A stretch of 64,000 bases of DNA from CBDCGJ01 sp965216645 (GCA_965216645.1 CBDCGJ010000026.1:1-64000), one strand, 5' to 3'. Positions 33,476 through 42,972 are shown, numbered from the stretch's first letter. A program made the numbers and translations. The notes: generated by a model not told the origin, from the sequence alone.

Positions 33476-33823
33476 TTAGTGATATCCATCTCGATGGCGA
33501 AGACGCCTTTCGCAACGGTCTTAATGCCCGCCGGCGAATTCCTTTCCAAATCGTAGTAAAATTTTTGTTTTGGTAGATCGCTCTGGACCGCTGTCGGCGC
33601 GAACTGAATTCGACCATCGGTACCGTCGGTAACGAATGCACCGGTCAACGAGAATTGTTCGTTACTTGTATCGGTGGGATCTTTTTCGCTATTCACTGTA
33701 AGCTTATAGGTATTAGCGGAGATATCTAGATCGGACCCTGACATCTTCTCGGTAAAATGAAAATACGATCGGTTCGGTGTCGCCACGGGTGTAATCCAGA
33801 TCGATCGCTTGTGGTTTAGTCAT
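33472..33823 (-). pseudogene. BppU-like beta-sandwich phage protein with a +1 frameshift
   Basis: The ATG at 33823 overlaps the preceding stop (ATGACTAA) and encodes MTKPQAIDLDYTRGDTEPIV, the usual start of a BppU-type N-terminal domain. The frame then shifts at a TTTT run (33754-33757): skipping one T continues as TEKMSGSDLDISANTYKLTV to TVAKGVFAIEMDITK, the rest of the same domain. Read from its own GTG start at 33786 the second part would give 104 residues with an odd N-terminus. Either a one-base insertion (mutation or sequencing error) or a real frameshift event. Likely role: baseplate/head fibre anchor. Confidence 0.6.
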
Positions 33824-34058
33824 CTAGTTCGACCTCAATTTCGTCAGTCTCAATCGAGACATCAACATCATTTGAGTCCAAAACAAGGCTCACATCGCCG
33901 GTGTCGGCCTGGACCTCGTGGGTGTCTTCCTCCAACCGCAAAATCATCTCCTCGATAAAGGTTGTCGTTCCGCCGCCGGCCTGCGAATTAAGGTGCAACC
34001 ATGCGGTTGAACCTCCTGACGCCGTACTGTTGGCGGTCAACACGTGCCAGGCGGTCAT
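33816..34058 (-). CDS. Small acidic phage protein (80 aa)
   Basis: MTAWHVLTANSTASGGSTAW followed by a strongly acidic C-terminal half (VQADTGDVSLVLDSNDVDV, then EIEVELDD). ATGA-type overlap with the upstream gene. I do not recognise the family; it may be a structural protein of the head or fibre module. Coupling to both neighbours argues it is real. Confidence 0.5.
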   Translation of the reverse strand: MTAWHVLTANSTASGGSTAWLHLNSQAGGGTTTFIEEMILRLEEDTHEVQADTGDVSLVLDSNDVDVSIETDEIEVELDD

Positions 34059-34492
34059 GGTCCGGTATAGCTCCAGACTTCATTCGCGATATCTGTCTTG
34101 TCTTGCGCCGTGACCCCGGAACCCGCGACGATTAGGCCTGCGGAGTTACCAGGAATGACCTGGACTTGGTTTTGAACCAGCCGCCCGGCCGCTACATCGA
34201 ACAGGTTGGTATTGGCGCCGGTGAGGCGAACCGAATACTGGCCATCCTCGAATTCCACCGAATAACCGTTGATAAGGATCACCTGCCGCGCGTAGGTGGC
34301 GCCGGCGATTGTCACCTGGGTATTGTGAATATGAGTCCGAGGCCAAGCGATCCCAGCCTCGTCGTCCTCCAGTGCCTTCAGTTCCAGCCGAAACGCGTCG
34401 ACATCCAGCTCATACAGCGAGCCCGACACCAAAGCCAGATCGGCCTTCGACACGTGAATGACGCCTGTCGGCCAGTCAATTGATACGGCCAC
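34055..34492 (-). CDS. Phage structural protein (145 aa), unknown
   Basis: MAVSIDWPTGVIHVSKADLA starts a beta-rich protein with the segment RLELKALEDDEAGIAWPRTH and GYSVEFEDGQYSVRLTGANT, a pattern seen in small virion proteins of marine and alphaproteobacterial phages near minor tail or fibre genes. It ends IANEVWSYTGP. Overlaps the coiled-coil gene upstream by 17 bases and the acidic gene downstream by 4. Function not known. Confidence 0.55.
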   Translation of the reverse strand: MAVSIDWPTGVIHVSKADLALVSGSLYELDVDAFRLELKALEDDEAGIAWPRTHIHNTQVTIAGATYARQVILINGYSVEFEDGQYSVRLTGANTNLFDVAAGRLVQNQVQVIPGNSAGLIVAGSGVTAQDKTDIANEVWSYTGP

Positions 34493-34685
34493 TTGTCGCC
34501 CCTGTTCCGCGTTCGGCGGTGATGATCGCGAGTCGTCGTTGCAACGCCTGTATTTGTTCCTGCATCTGCGCGACCGTGTTCTGTAAGCCTTTGATGATCG
34601 TCTCCTGATCGTCGGCGCGCGCGCGATGCGCCTTCATGGCGTCGGCGAGCGAGCGGATATTGCGGCTATGGACGTCATCATTCAT
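34476..34685 (-). CDS. Short coiled-coil phage protein (69 aa)
   Basis: Almost entirely helical: IRSLADAMKAHRARADDQ, then IIKGLQNTVAQMQEQIQALQ with heptad-like spacing of hydrophobic residues. Likely a trimeric or tetrameric coiled-coil spacer. Overlaps both neighbours, which supports translation. Confidence 0.5.
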   Translation of the reverse strand: MNDDVHSRNIRSLADAMKAHRARADDQETIIKGLQNTVAQMQEQIQALQRRLAIITAERGTGATSGRIN

Positions 34686-36288
34686 CGGGAATCATCTGCA
34701 CGGTTAGGCTAAGTCCGTTCCCATTGTCGATAGTCGCGGATATCGCCGCCTCTTTGTAATAGGTCGAGGCCGAGCCCTTCCTGACCCATCCGGTCACGGG
34801 TTGGTCGGATGGTAGGGACCGTGTGTCGCTTGCTACTCCGCTTGCATTCGTCAACGCGTTGATGATGACCGTGCCCTGCGACAACGGCCCACCAGTATCG
34901 GCCGTGAGATATACCCTGGCGTTTTGGATCGCAGATGCGGTATCGATATCTACGACTGTGATCGTCGTCGTCACCTGCCCCGACACAACGGTCACCGTCG
35001 CGCCGGCGGTGCGAACGGTCGGTGTTGACGCGCCAGCCGCGACATTGATGGTCAGACTGCCGGACCCGACATTGACATAAATTGTCTCGTTTCCGGTGCT
35101 GCCGTCCGACGCGGCGTAACCGCTGTCGTCATTGTTCCAGGTCATCGTGCCGGATCCGAGGGCGGTCAGTTCCACGGCGTGGCCTGTCCCGTCGCTGACA
35201 AACGTGTTGCCCGTCAGGTCCGCGAGATCGTCCGTCACCACCGCGGCGGAAGCTGCGTTTTCGTCGATCAAGCAGTTATCGACCGTCGCGCCGTTCAACG
35301 TAATCTGGCCGGTACGACGCCAGGTCAGGCCGTCCACCGTGGTATTCGACCGCAAGGTCGTAATCCCAATATCCGTCCAGGTGCCGCCGACAATGTCGAC
35401 CGTCGGATTGGCGCTGTTAACGACGAAACGTCCAGGGTTGGTTGTACCCAGCGCCGTCAGATTGACGTTGGTCAGGTTGCAGACCGTCGAGGCATGATCG
35501 ACGATGATCTGCGTAAAGTCCGCCGCCGCGTGGGGCGTATCGATGAAGACGATATTGACGTCGCTGTCGTCGAAATGACAGGCCGTCGCCGTCTTCGAGC
35601 TATTCTGACCGACGACGAACCGACCCTGCAATTCGAACGTCCCGCCGATGTCCGTTAGAATGCCCCAGCGATTGGAGGAACTGTCGTTTTGCGTTGCAAA
35701 GCCGGCAAAGGTCGCCGCGTCCGCGACTTCGCCGGCGGTGATGTACGCGCCGGTGCCATACCGGATCGCATCAACCCCGAGATTTGCACCTTTCACCGAG
35801 GCCGTCGTGCTTAGGCCACCGCCAAAGTATTGCAACGTCCCGGATGGCGTACCCACGCGAGTTCGATAAGGCACCGATCCGGTATTATTGGTGTCCACCG
35901 ATTGGTCGACGACATAGCACTTGCCGACGCGGCCGCCCGCGCCGTAGGTGTCATTGCCTTCAACATGGTATTTGCAGAACGCATTCGTTCCCGAACCGAT
36001 GCCGACGACAACCCCTCGATTGACTAGAGTATCCGACAGTCCAGGTGTCGCGACGAACAACCATATAAAGGTGTGATCGTCCGCACCCATGGTGATGCCG
36101 GACCCGTTGTCGTAAAGCTGCCCTTTTTCAGCATTGGTGATCTGCTTGTCGACGCAGTTGGTCCCTTGCATCGCCAGATCGGGAGAAGCTGATAAGCCTG
36201 ACGCACCACCGCCATAGGCCGACCAACCCGTCGTGGTCTCAGCCGTTGAGATATCGGTGAGATCTTCGGAATAAACCGGCGCCGCCAT
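34678..36288 (-). CDS. Beta-helix virion protein (536 aa)
   Basis: A Thr/Asn/Gly/Asp-rich protein with the look of a right-handed beta-helix in the centre (DHASTVCNLTNVNLTALGTT, GLTWRRTGQITLNGATVDNC, CLIDENAASAAVV, TGNTFVSDGTGHAVELTALG), then an Ig/carboxypeptidase-regulatory-like module near the end (TVRTAGATVTVVSGQVTTT, DTASAIQNARVYLTADTGG). It sits between the capsid gene and the head-tail adaptor, so it may be a head fibre or decoration protein. Confidence 0.6.
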   Translation of the reverse strand: MAAPVYSEDLTDISTAETTTGWSAYGGGASGLSASPDLAMQGTNCVDKQITNAEKGQLYDNGSGITMGADDHTFIWLFVATPGLSDTLVNRGVVVGIGSGTNAFCKYHVEGNDTYGAGGRVGKCYVVDQSVDTNNTGSVPYRTRVGTPSGTLQYFGGGLSTTASVKGANLGVDAIRYGTGAYITAGEVADAATFAGFATQNDSSSNRWGILTDIGGTFELQGRFVVGQNSSKTATACHFDDSDVNIVFIDTPHAAADFTQIIVDHASTVCNLTNVNLTALGTTNPGRFVVNSANPTVDIVGGTWTDIGITTLRSNTTVDGLTWRRTGQITLNGATVDNCLIDENAASAAVVTDDLADLTGNTFVSDGTGHAVELTALGSGTMTWNNDDSGYAASDGSTGNETIYVNVGSGSLTINVAAGASTPTVRTAGATVTVVSGQVTTTITVVDIDTASAIQNARVYLTADTGGPLSQGTVIINALTNASGVASDTRSLPSDQPVTGWVRKGSASTYYKEAAISATIDNGNGLSLTVQMIPDE

Positions 36289-36290
36289 GA

Positions 36291-38009
36291 CTATGCATCA
36301 GAAGTCCGGATTGCGGTGACCGAGCCACCGGCGGAGCCCAACACACCCGAGGTGATGAACTCCTTAATGGGCGAACCGCCGCCGTCCCGCACTTTGACGA
36401 CAAGATCGCGGTCGGTGTTATAGACGCCCGTGAAGGCCTCCGACGCCGCGTCCGCCAATTCGTCGATATAGGCGATCCATACGTCATTCGACGCGCTGGC
36501 GTTGACACTTGCAAAGTCCTCGTTGCCGTCCGTCGTGTCGACGGTGAAGGTCGAGCCTGTCCAGGACGAATAGTGCAAACGCCGGGTAAAGCCGTTGTCA
36601 TCGACGACCCGAATATGCCCCGTATTCGGCGTATCCGACGGAATGGTCGTGGACACGACAACACTGGTGATATTGTCCGTCGTCAACGCGGTATTGAGGG
36701 AAAGCTGATCCGTATCGATGGCCGGATTGCCTTCTGCGTCTGTGGCGACACCGTCCCACGGGCCGACCAGCACCCGGTCTTCGCCGGACACCAGGCCGCC
36801 AACCGTGAAAGTCACGAAGTTCGGCGGCGTCCGTTCCGTATTGGTCAAATCGAACAGCTTGTCGGAGGCCGATAGGTCGGTCGCCTCGATACCCACGCCA
36901 TAAGCGCCGATGATCGCGGAGCCGGTCGATTGGCCGACAAAGGGCGTTGCGATCGTCCGTGCCGTAACGGTCGTATTCACATCGACCGTCGCACTCGATG
37001 TGCCGCCTGTGATGGTTTGCCCATCGGTGGGCGCCACGCCGGTGAGAAGCTGTATCCACATCTTGGTCGCGGCGGTCGTGCTATCGATCGCCAGCATTTG
37101 CCCGGTGCCGCCCGACCATGACACGGCTTCGTAGGCATTGAACGTGCCGGTCGGGGTGTCGACGTCGATCTCATGGGTGATACCACGGAACAGTTCGCCG
37201 TTCAGGCCGTAGATCGTGGACGCGGAACCGTCGCGGGTCAGCCATTTCATCCGCTCGAAGAACTGATTGATCGTGAACGTGTCCTTGTTCCATTCGGAGT
37301 AATAGAACTCGTCGCTACTGTCGTTGTTGACGTCGATATTGGCGTAGCCTTCGGTCGTGTTGGTTATCGTCGTCCAGGTCGCAACCGTCGCTTCAAGCGT
37401 CGCGTTATTAAGATCGTCCGTGTCCGACAGAGCCAGCACGTTGTTGCCGCGCGAGGTGCCGTTGATGGAAAACTCCGAATAGGTCTTGCCGAAAGTCCGC
37501 GACGTACCGATCAGCCGACGCCCATCGATATCCGCACCGGCGGTACGGACTTTGATCATAAAACGGTGGGAAATCCCCTGCGCGCTGTCCGCATTGAGCC
37601 CGGCGCCGGATTGATTCCACCAATCGTCGGAGAGCACCGCGCCGTCTTGGATGATCTGAATTTGAACGTCGGCGTTTCCGAAGTTGACGATCCCGTCATA
37701 GACCACCTCGGTGCCGCCCGTTCCCTGGATGATCGACCCGTCATACAAGTGCTCTGCCGCATTGTCGTCGATGTTGTACGACCCCAACAGACGGATGATG
37801 TTGTCGGTCGACCGGTTCGACGGGTTCTCGTCCGTAATATCCAGCTCGTCGTCGCCAGCCGATGTGGCATCGTCCGCCAAATCCTGCAGCCAACGGTGGA
37901 ACTCGATAACGGTCGCATAGGACGGCGATGCACCGCCGTGATCGTCGCCAATATAGCGAACGTTTCCGGTGGAGCGATCGACGCTCCAATCTGCTGATAC
38001 GATGGGCAC
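36291..38009 (-). CDS. Large beta-rich virion protein (572 aa)
   Basis: MPIVSADWSVDRSTGNVRYIGDDHGG and SYATVIEFHRWLQDLADDA begin a family seen in large-headed and marine phages as abundant virion proteins. The rest is beta-rich with repeated short motifs of the kind SGGTGQMLAIDSTTAATKMW. Located directly after the capsid gene, next to the beta-helix protein. A capsid-surface role is inference. Confidence 0.6.
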   Translation of the reverse strand: MPIVSADWSVDRSTGNVRYIGDDHGGASPSYATVIEFHRWLQDLADDATSAGDDELDITDENPSNRSTDNIIRLLGSYNIDDNAAEHLYDGSIIQGTGGTEVVYDGIVNFGNADVQIQIIQDGAVLSDDWWNQSGAGLNADSAQGISHRFMIKVRTAGADIDGRRLIGTSRTFGKTYSEFSINGTSRGNNVLALSDTDDLNNATLEATVATWTTITNTTEGYANIDVNNDSSDEFYYSEWNKDTFTINQFFERMKWLTRDGSASTIYGLNGELFRGITHEIDVDTPTGTFNAYEAVSWSGGTGQMLAIDSTTAATKMWIQLLTGVAPTDGQTITGGTSSATVDVNTTVTARTIATPFVGQSTGSAIIGAYGVGIEATDLSASDKLFDLTNTERTPPNFVTFTVGGLVSGEDRVLVGPWDGVATDAEGNPAIDTDQLSLNTALTTDNITSVVVSTTIPSDTPNTGHIRVVDDNGFTRRLHYSSWTGSTFTVDTTDGNEDFASVNASASNDVWIAYIDELADAASEAFTGVYNTDRDLVVKVRDGGGSPIKEFITSGVLGSAGGSVTAIRTSDA

Positions 38010-38084
38010 GTCTATGTCCTCATAAGATCAATTGTGTAGAGAAGCTGCCGGGACGCCAGCGGCATCCCGGCATATCGACCGCAA

Positions 38085-39080
38085 TCAACCGTTGGTGATT
38101 AAGGCGGCGATCTTGACGGACTTACGGTTCCAAACGCGGCTCCAGTTGGTCGCGTCGGCCAATTCCGCATTTGTCGGACTGGCACCGGCGACGCTGCTGT
38201 CCTGCCATGCAATGCCTCGAGGATGTATGATGTAATGTCGTCGAGTGACCAATTGATCGATTCCCGCCAAAGCATCACGCTCAACTTCGACCGGGGTCGG
38301 AGCCGCACCATTGCCCTGCGCGAATGCGCCCTGACCGAAAAGATAGCATGTGTATTTGAAGCCGGACGTCGCGCCCGCTACTTCCGGCATCTGGTCGTTG
38401 ACTACGACACGCATACCCATATAGATCGGGATTTGAATCTGCGCCTGGGCATCGGGAATGAAGTCGATCAGCTGCTGTTTTTGCATGTTTTGATAGACAG
38501 TTGAGTGCACAGCCAGCCCGACGACCGAGTCAAGCGCATCGCCAAGGGTACCGAGAGCATCTACTAGCGCGTCGCCGCTGAACAGATTGCCAGCGGTTGC
38601 GTTATCACCGTCCTCTATAGAAATATCGTGCACCATGTCTCCCGCGTTGTTGGAGACATTGTCGGATATCACCCCATCCAAAATGTTGATCATAGCGGTC
38701 TGCTGCTGGCGCGCCCAATACTCGGCGACCAAGTCTCCGATGACTTTCGTCGGATCGGAGCGATTGGCGTTGACCGCCTTCGCCAGGTCATTGACGCCCC
38801 ATGCCTTGCCCCGCATCAAAATGGCCGCAACGTCGCGGTCAGCTTCGACTGGATTCAGCGCCAGTGGCGCGCTATCGCTCAGAACTTCGTCGCTGCCACT
38901 TAAGTCTTTGTAATAGGGCAGGTTGACTTTACGCCCGCCTTGCTGAGCCACAATGTCGTAGAGCGGATCGATCTCCACGGCACCGCCGAGATAGAAATTG
39001 GTCAATTCGTTCGTACGCTCGACTACATAGGGATTGAAAACTTCAGGGACAACAATGTCCGCGATTCTAGTTTCGGCCAT
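38085..39080 (-). CDS. Major capsid protein (331 aa)
   Basis: MAETRIADIVVPEVFNPYVV and ERTNELTNFYLGGAVEID, then VIGDLVAEYWARQQQTAMIN and the long helix-like ALVDALGTLGDALDSVVGLA with VHSTVYQNMQ are typical for the coat-protein family with the HK97 fold (P22/N4-gp56-like branch). The ATG at 39080 has an excellent ribosome site (AAGGAGG), fitting high expression. Preceded by the scaffold gene. Confidence 0.85.
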   Translation of the reverse strand: MAETRIADIVVPEVFNPYVVERTNELTNFYLGGAVEIDPLYDIVAQQGGRKVNLPYYKDLSGSDEVLSDSAPLALNPVEADRDVAAILMRGKAWGVNDLAKAVNANRSDPTKVIGDLVAEYWARQQQTAMINILDGVISDNVSNNAGDMVHDISIEDGDNATAGNLFSGDALVDALGTLGDALDSVVGLAVHSTVYQNMQKQQLIDFIPDAQAQIQIPIYMGMRVVVNDQMPEVAGATSGFKYTCYLFGQGAFAQGNGAAPTPVEVERDALAGIDQLVTRRHYIIHPRGIAWQDSSVAGASPTNAELADATNWSRVWNRKSVKIAALITNG

Positions 39081-39244
39081 CTGTGGGCCTCCTTATCGTC
39101 CATAGTTTGATGAAAAAGCGAAAGAGGCGGATCCAGTCGCCATGGACGGGCGTATTCTTTGCTTCAAGCTAGCTGGTTCGGTCAAAGAACCGGTTCGTTT
39201 CGGAACGATCCACCCATGGCGAACCGACCAAATATTCGGTTTGC

Positions 39245-39949
39245 TCAGCCGCCGATCTGAACTCCGACAGCCGCGGCCAATCTCCGGGCTCTATCCGGGT
39301 GGCTTCGAAGTAGGCGCCCCTGTTCCGTTAGGTTCCAGTTTTCCTTGGCCCATGGATTAACGACCCGATTGACTGCGGACCCATTGCTGGCACCGGCCCC
39401 AACGGAAGACGGCCACCAATGGGGCCGCCGCTCTTTCATGGCGTCGAGCCAATCGTCCGGTGACACACCGGCCTCGTTATCTCCGCCGCCCGAGGTTAGG
39501 ATTTCACCACTTTCGGCCATTTCAAATGTTTGATCGGCTAGAAGCAACACGTCGTCCAATGCGACGGGCATCACGTTCATTTCCAACGCGGATCTTCGAA
39601 CGACGTCTCGGACTCGGTCTCTTTGCAAACGGTCTGTAAGATCCTGAATTCGCTGTTGCGCCTGCATTAGCTCTGTACCGATAGAATCGATTTCACTTCC
39701 GCTTGCGCGATATTCTTTTGAAGAGTTTTCCTGATCGACAAAGCGTTTGTTCAGTTCTTTCAACTGCTCCTTGGTCGCCTTGTGTTCCGCTCGTTCTTTC
39801 CGCAGGCCGTCATGCAGGCGATCGACGTCGGCTTGCGTGCGAACGCCATCGATACCGGTAAGCTCAAAATGACCATCGCGCTCCGAATAAAGATTTCGAA
39901 ACGCTTCAGGAATTTCGGATAAATCATCATGTAACGCCTTCAATGTCAT
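39245..39949 (-). CDS. Capsid scaffold protein (234 aa)
   Basis: I use the ATG at 39949 (MTLKALHDDLSEIPEAF), which overlaps the portal gene end; a start 12 codons earlier is possible. The central part is a charged coiled coil (VDRLHDGLRKERAEHKATKE, QRIQDLTDRLQRDRVRD). The motif IPEAFRNLYSERDGHFEL near the start is typical of phage scaffold-like proteins next to HK97-fold capsids. Guides capsid assembly, then leaves. Confidence 0.7.
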   Translation of the reverse strand: MTLKALHDDLSEIPEAFRNLYSERDGHFELTGIDGVRTQADVDRLHDGLRKERAEHKATKEQLKELNKRFVDQENSSKEYRASGSEIDSIGTELMQAQQRIQDLTDRLQRDRVRDVVRRSALEMNVMPVALDDVLLLADQTFEMAESGEILTSGGGDNEAGVSPDDWLDAMKERRPHWWPSSVGAGASNGSAVNRVVNPWAKENWNLTEQGRLLRSHPDRARRLAAAVGVQIGG

Positions 39950-41381
39950 TACTTTCATCTCCATGAGATTGTTGGGTTGCCCCATTTACGTTGCCGCCAT
40001 CATTTTGCGGCGTCTGCTCTTCCTGCAGTTCATCCATCTCCTGCGCAAAACTCATATCGGTAATATCGCTGCGCCGCAGATTCCGATGAATGGTTTGCGT
40101 TGAAATTGGCGCGCCGAGAATTTTCGACTGCATCAAGTCGAAAATTTCTCGAGCCTGAGTTTCGTTTTCGGCGAATGCAAGATTTGGCGAAACTTGAACC
40201 TGCGCAGGATCGGCACCGATCCATACCGCGGCGGATTTAAGAATTTGCTCCAACGCTTCGGCGCCGGCTCTAGCGATCGATATCAAGGTTGCGGCCTTCG
40301 AAGCCATCCTTACACGCAACGCTTCGCCAGACTCCGGTCTTCGACTGGAGAAATCTAACAACGCCACACCCAGCTCACCGGCGATTTTTCGATCATTCTC
40401 AAGAGATAAGCGCTGCTCGCTCAATCCCGATGACGACACGCCTATGAATTTCGCATCCGCGCTGGTTGGCAGTTCTAATACGGCGCCAGCACCGACACGC
40501 ACTTCCGCGTCTTCTTGCGCCGATCCGATAAGCACCAGTGTGTCCTGGCCTTGCATAAACAATGACTGTCGATAATCAGCTTCGCCGCGATAAATCGCCA
40601 GCGCGGTATTTGCCAAATCGAGAAGCGGTGGTTTGTCTGGCGCCTGAGTAATGTCATTTGGGCCGACAAAAACAAACGGTATTTGGTCTAAAACTTTCCC
40701 AGCGTAATTGGGCAACTGCCAAGAAAGTTCATTCAGATGCTCGACATCATCGGTCTCGGCCATTTCCACTGTCTGATAAATACCGTTTTCGTCGAGACGC
40801 AATAGCCGATATCTTGGTGTCCAATTCCAATCGAACGTTTGTCGGCTATATCGACTTTCATCGAGAACAAGCAGATTGGTTTTCGCCGGACCATGCCCAT
40901 CGCGCTGTTGGTCCCAGTTCAAGATCGCTTCGGCCGCGTAGGTAACAATGTGAGGTACCGTCCGAGTATCCGACCGGTCAGCGATGTCCAACAGTAATCC
41001 AAATCGCCCGGTCAGTAACTGCTGTTCGTTGATGCGCCGTAACAGCGTCTGTAAACTTTCACCCTCCAACGTTGCGCGCTGTTTGAGCGGCGCTAGTTTT
41101 TCCGGCAGGTCGATAATCGGCGGTTCGCGATGCATCAAACCGATCATCGCCGTAATCGTCGAATGAACGCAGTCAGGAAAAACTGCGCGGTTTAGATAGG
41201 ATTGGTAGTTTTCGAACCCCCGATCCGTTCTGTTCAGGCCGTCGACCCGCATGCCCTGCGTGGCTCCGAGATAGAGCGTTCCCTGCGATTTAATCCGACG
41301 CTCACCGGCGTAAGCGTCGCGCATGAGCTTCCAATCGTCCACAAGCGCCAAATACTCGGGATGCTTTGAGTTAACCGACAT
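39927..41381 (-). CDS. Portal protein (484 aa)
   Basis: MSVNSKHPEYLALVDDWKLM and RDAYAGERRIKSQGTLYLG, with YQSYLNRAVFPDCVHSTIT and AMIGLMHREPPIIDLP, match the DUF4055 portal family. Internal landmarks are QLLTGRFGLLLDI and the long C-terminal helix part (GVALLDFSSRRPESGEALRV). The dodecameric portal forms the DNA entry vertex. Position between terminase and scaffold agrees. Confidence 0.85.
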   Translation of the reverse strand: MSVNSKHPEYLALVDDWKLMRDAYAGERRIKSQGTLYLGATQGMRVDGLNRTDRGFENYQSYLNRAVFPDCVHSTITAMIGLMHREPPIIDLPEKLAPLKQRATLEGESLQTLLRRINEQQLLTGRFGLLLDIADRSDTRTVPHIVTYAAEAILNWDQQRDGHGPAKTNLLVLDESRYSRQTFDWNWTPRYRLLRLDENGIYQTVEMAETDDVEHLNELSWQLPNYAGKVLDQIPFVFVGPNDITQAPDKPPLLDLANTALAIYRGEADYRQSLFMQGQDTLVLIGSAQEDAEVRVGAGAVLELPTSADAKFIGVSSSGLSEQRLSLENDRKIAGELGVALLDFSSRRPESGEALRVRMASKAATLISIARAGAEALEQILKSAAVWIGADPAQVQVSPNLAFAENETQAREIFDLMQSKILGAPISTQTIHRNLRRSDITDMSFAQEMDELQEEQTPQNDGGNVNGATQQSHGDESNDIEGVT

Positions 41382-41415
41382 TGATTGTTCCGATATGGTT
41401 CGCGGGAAAGCTGCG

Positions 41416-42840
41416 TCAGGTCAGCCCTACGGCACTTACCGACTTCAATTGAGTTGGACGGCTGTAAATCCGATAGCGGGTTTCATCGCCGATATGATCT
41501 TCTGCTCTTGTATCCACATCATCCATGTCCCGCTCGGACCGGGGCAAACTGGGCACGGTACGTATGAAATGCCGGCATTGTTCGAATACGAAGAGGCCCG
41601 GTGAATCCTCGTCAATTGCGTTTTGCAGCATAGTTCGCACTTTCAACCATCCCTGCTTTCGCGATCCAGGCGACTTATCCGCCGGCAGCCAATGCACACC
41701 CTCGCGAACCATCTCCATCGCGATCGAGTGTCCGGAGGATGCATCGAAAATACTGCTGTCAGCAGGTCCTGGTTTGACCTTCAACCCCATTTCCCGCTCG
41801 CGCTGCAGGATGCCAATCGCAATTTCCTTCGGCGTCATTCGAAGGCCTTGGTTCGGTCGCCCTGAACAGCCGTACCACTCGGCAACTCTAAACAAATCGC
41901 CGGGTCTCGTGCTTCTCCGCTGGCCATGATCGTCAATGACGTCGGCGCCATCGCTCTCCGCCCACCAGCCAACGGAAAACGGCCTACTGGACCCCCAATC
42001 GAATGACCGATCGACGCGCCAGGTAGCTGGTATTCGAAATGGCGAGACGACATGGATCTCAGCCGACCAGAGATCGTCGAACATGCCGCCAGCAACAATA
42101 TTCCAGTCACCGTCGCGCATGGCGCGGACAAGACTTTTGTTACCGAGACCCAATAGCCTGGCTTCATAACCCGGGTCGTTTTGCAGGAGCGCGGGATTAT
42201 CCTCGAGCCGGGCGGGGATAAACTGCCGCCGCATGCCGCCCAAACGCGGCGACTGCTGCATAATGGCAAGCGGCGGCGCGGGATCAACAAATGCAGCCTT
42301 CACCCAATTGTGCCCAATCCCACCTGGATTGGCCCCACAAAGAATCCGCGGAAAATTCTTCCGCTCGGACGGAGGCACAACAAGTCCGGATTGACGCACC
42401 CGGCTGCGCAGAAACAAGTACATGTCCTCCGTCCACTGCGTCAGTTCGTCGATCAATAGAACGTGGATATCGGTACCCTGAAATCGAAAGACGTCCTTTT
42501 CGTATTGGCAATAGGCAAAGTGAACTTTCGATCCTGACGCGGTAAACGAAACACTCGGGCTGTTCGAAAGCGACATGCGGCAAACACCGCGCTGCAGCCA
42601 CGGCGCCAACATAGCGGGCAATCCTGCCGGGCCGTCGATATGGTTCTTAAACAATTCAGGACGGGTTCGCCGAAACAGATAGACCTGAAGGCCTGGAATA
42701 GCGACACACCAGGCCAGGGCGGCGACACGCAGAAGGTAGGATTTCCCACCACCCGCTGCGCCTCCGTAAAGAATTTCGGTCGCCGTCGAGCAAAGTGCAT
42801 CCCCTTGACGGGGATGCAGGGTGAACGTCAATTCATCCAA
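41416..42840 (-). CDS. Terminase large subunit (474 aa)
   Basis: DNA-packaging motor ATPase with C-terminal nuclease. Walker A GGAAGGGKS at residues 26-34, Walker B VLLIDE at 127-132, adenine-binding region around HPRQGDAL. Nuclease-domain acidic residues lie in DRSFDWGSSRPFSVGWW, and ADSSIFDASSG occurs later. It appears to start at a TTG (42840); the nearest ATG is out of frame, so the start is less certain than the domain assignment. Confidence 0.85.
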   Translation of the reverse strand: MDELTFTLHPRQGDALCSTATEILYGGAAGGGKSYLLRVAALAWCVAIPGLQVYLFRRTRPELFKNHIDGPAGLPAMLAPWLQRGVCRMSLSNSPSVSFTASGSKVHFAYCQYEKDVFRFQGTDIHVLLIDELTQWTEDMYLFLRSRVRQSGLVVPPSERKNFPRILCGANPGGIGHNWVKAAFVDPAPPLAIMQQSPRLGGMRRQFIPARLEDNPALLQNDPGYEARLLGLGNKSLVRAMRDGDWNIVAGGMFDDLWSAEIHVVSPFRIPATWRVDRSFDWGSSRPFSVGWWAESDGADVIDDHGQRRSTRPGDLFRVAEWYGCSGRPNQGLRMTPKEIAIGILQREREMGLKVKPGPADSSIFDASSGHSIAMEMVREGVHWLPADKSPGSRKQGWLKVRTMLQNAIDEDSPGLFVFEQCRHFIRTVPSLPRSERDMDDVDTRAEDHIGDETRYRIYSRPTQLKSVSAVGLT

Positions 42841-42846
42841 GAGCTA

Positions 42847-42972
42847 CTACGCGGAAGGCTCAATCTGTTTGCCGATGACTTCAGCCAATTGCCGGGACTT
42901 AAGGATATGTGGCAAATCGCGCCCCCGGTTCAAGGACTTTTTACCTATATCAATAAGAGCCTGATTCATCAT
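42847..42972 (-). CDS. 41-codon ORF between small and large terminase genes
   Basis: Begins with two consecutive ATG codons (42972) inside the end of the small-terminase gene and encodes MMNQALIDIGKKSLNRGRDL, then PHILKSRQLAEVIGKQIEPSA. It closes the gap between the terminase genes exactly. The segment KKSLNRGRDLPHI recurs as KNSLNRGRDIPSI in the DNA just right of the small terminase gene (43408-43451). Not a family I know. Confidence 0.45.
   Translation of the reverse strand: MMNQALIDIGKKSLNRGRDLPHILKSRQLAEVIGKQIEPSA
42903..42945. repeat. ~43-bp imperfect direct repeat, copy 1 (copy 2 at 43408-43451)
   Basis: Both copies share the core ATCGCGCCCCCG, then TTCAAGGA and a T-rich end, about 80% identical by eye. 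They flank the small terminase gene. Copy 2 abuts the stop of the host acyl-CoA dehydrogenase gene. Confidence 0.55.

Noticed and set aside
36598..37059. Alternative frames within the 572- and 536-aa virion genes
   Set aside because: Arg/His-rich shadows of GC-rich codons without start signals.
39081..39244. Hidden gene or terminator in the 164-bp gap between scaffold and capsid genes
   Set aside because: Only a weak GGTTC/GAACC stem without T-run and no open frame with a start; the capsid ribosome site is the only clear element.
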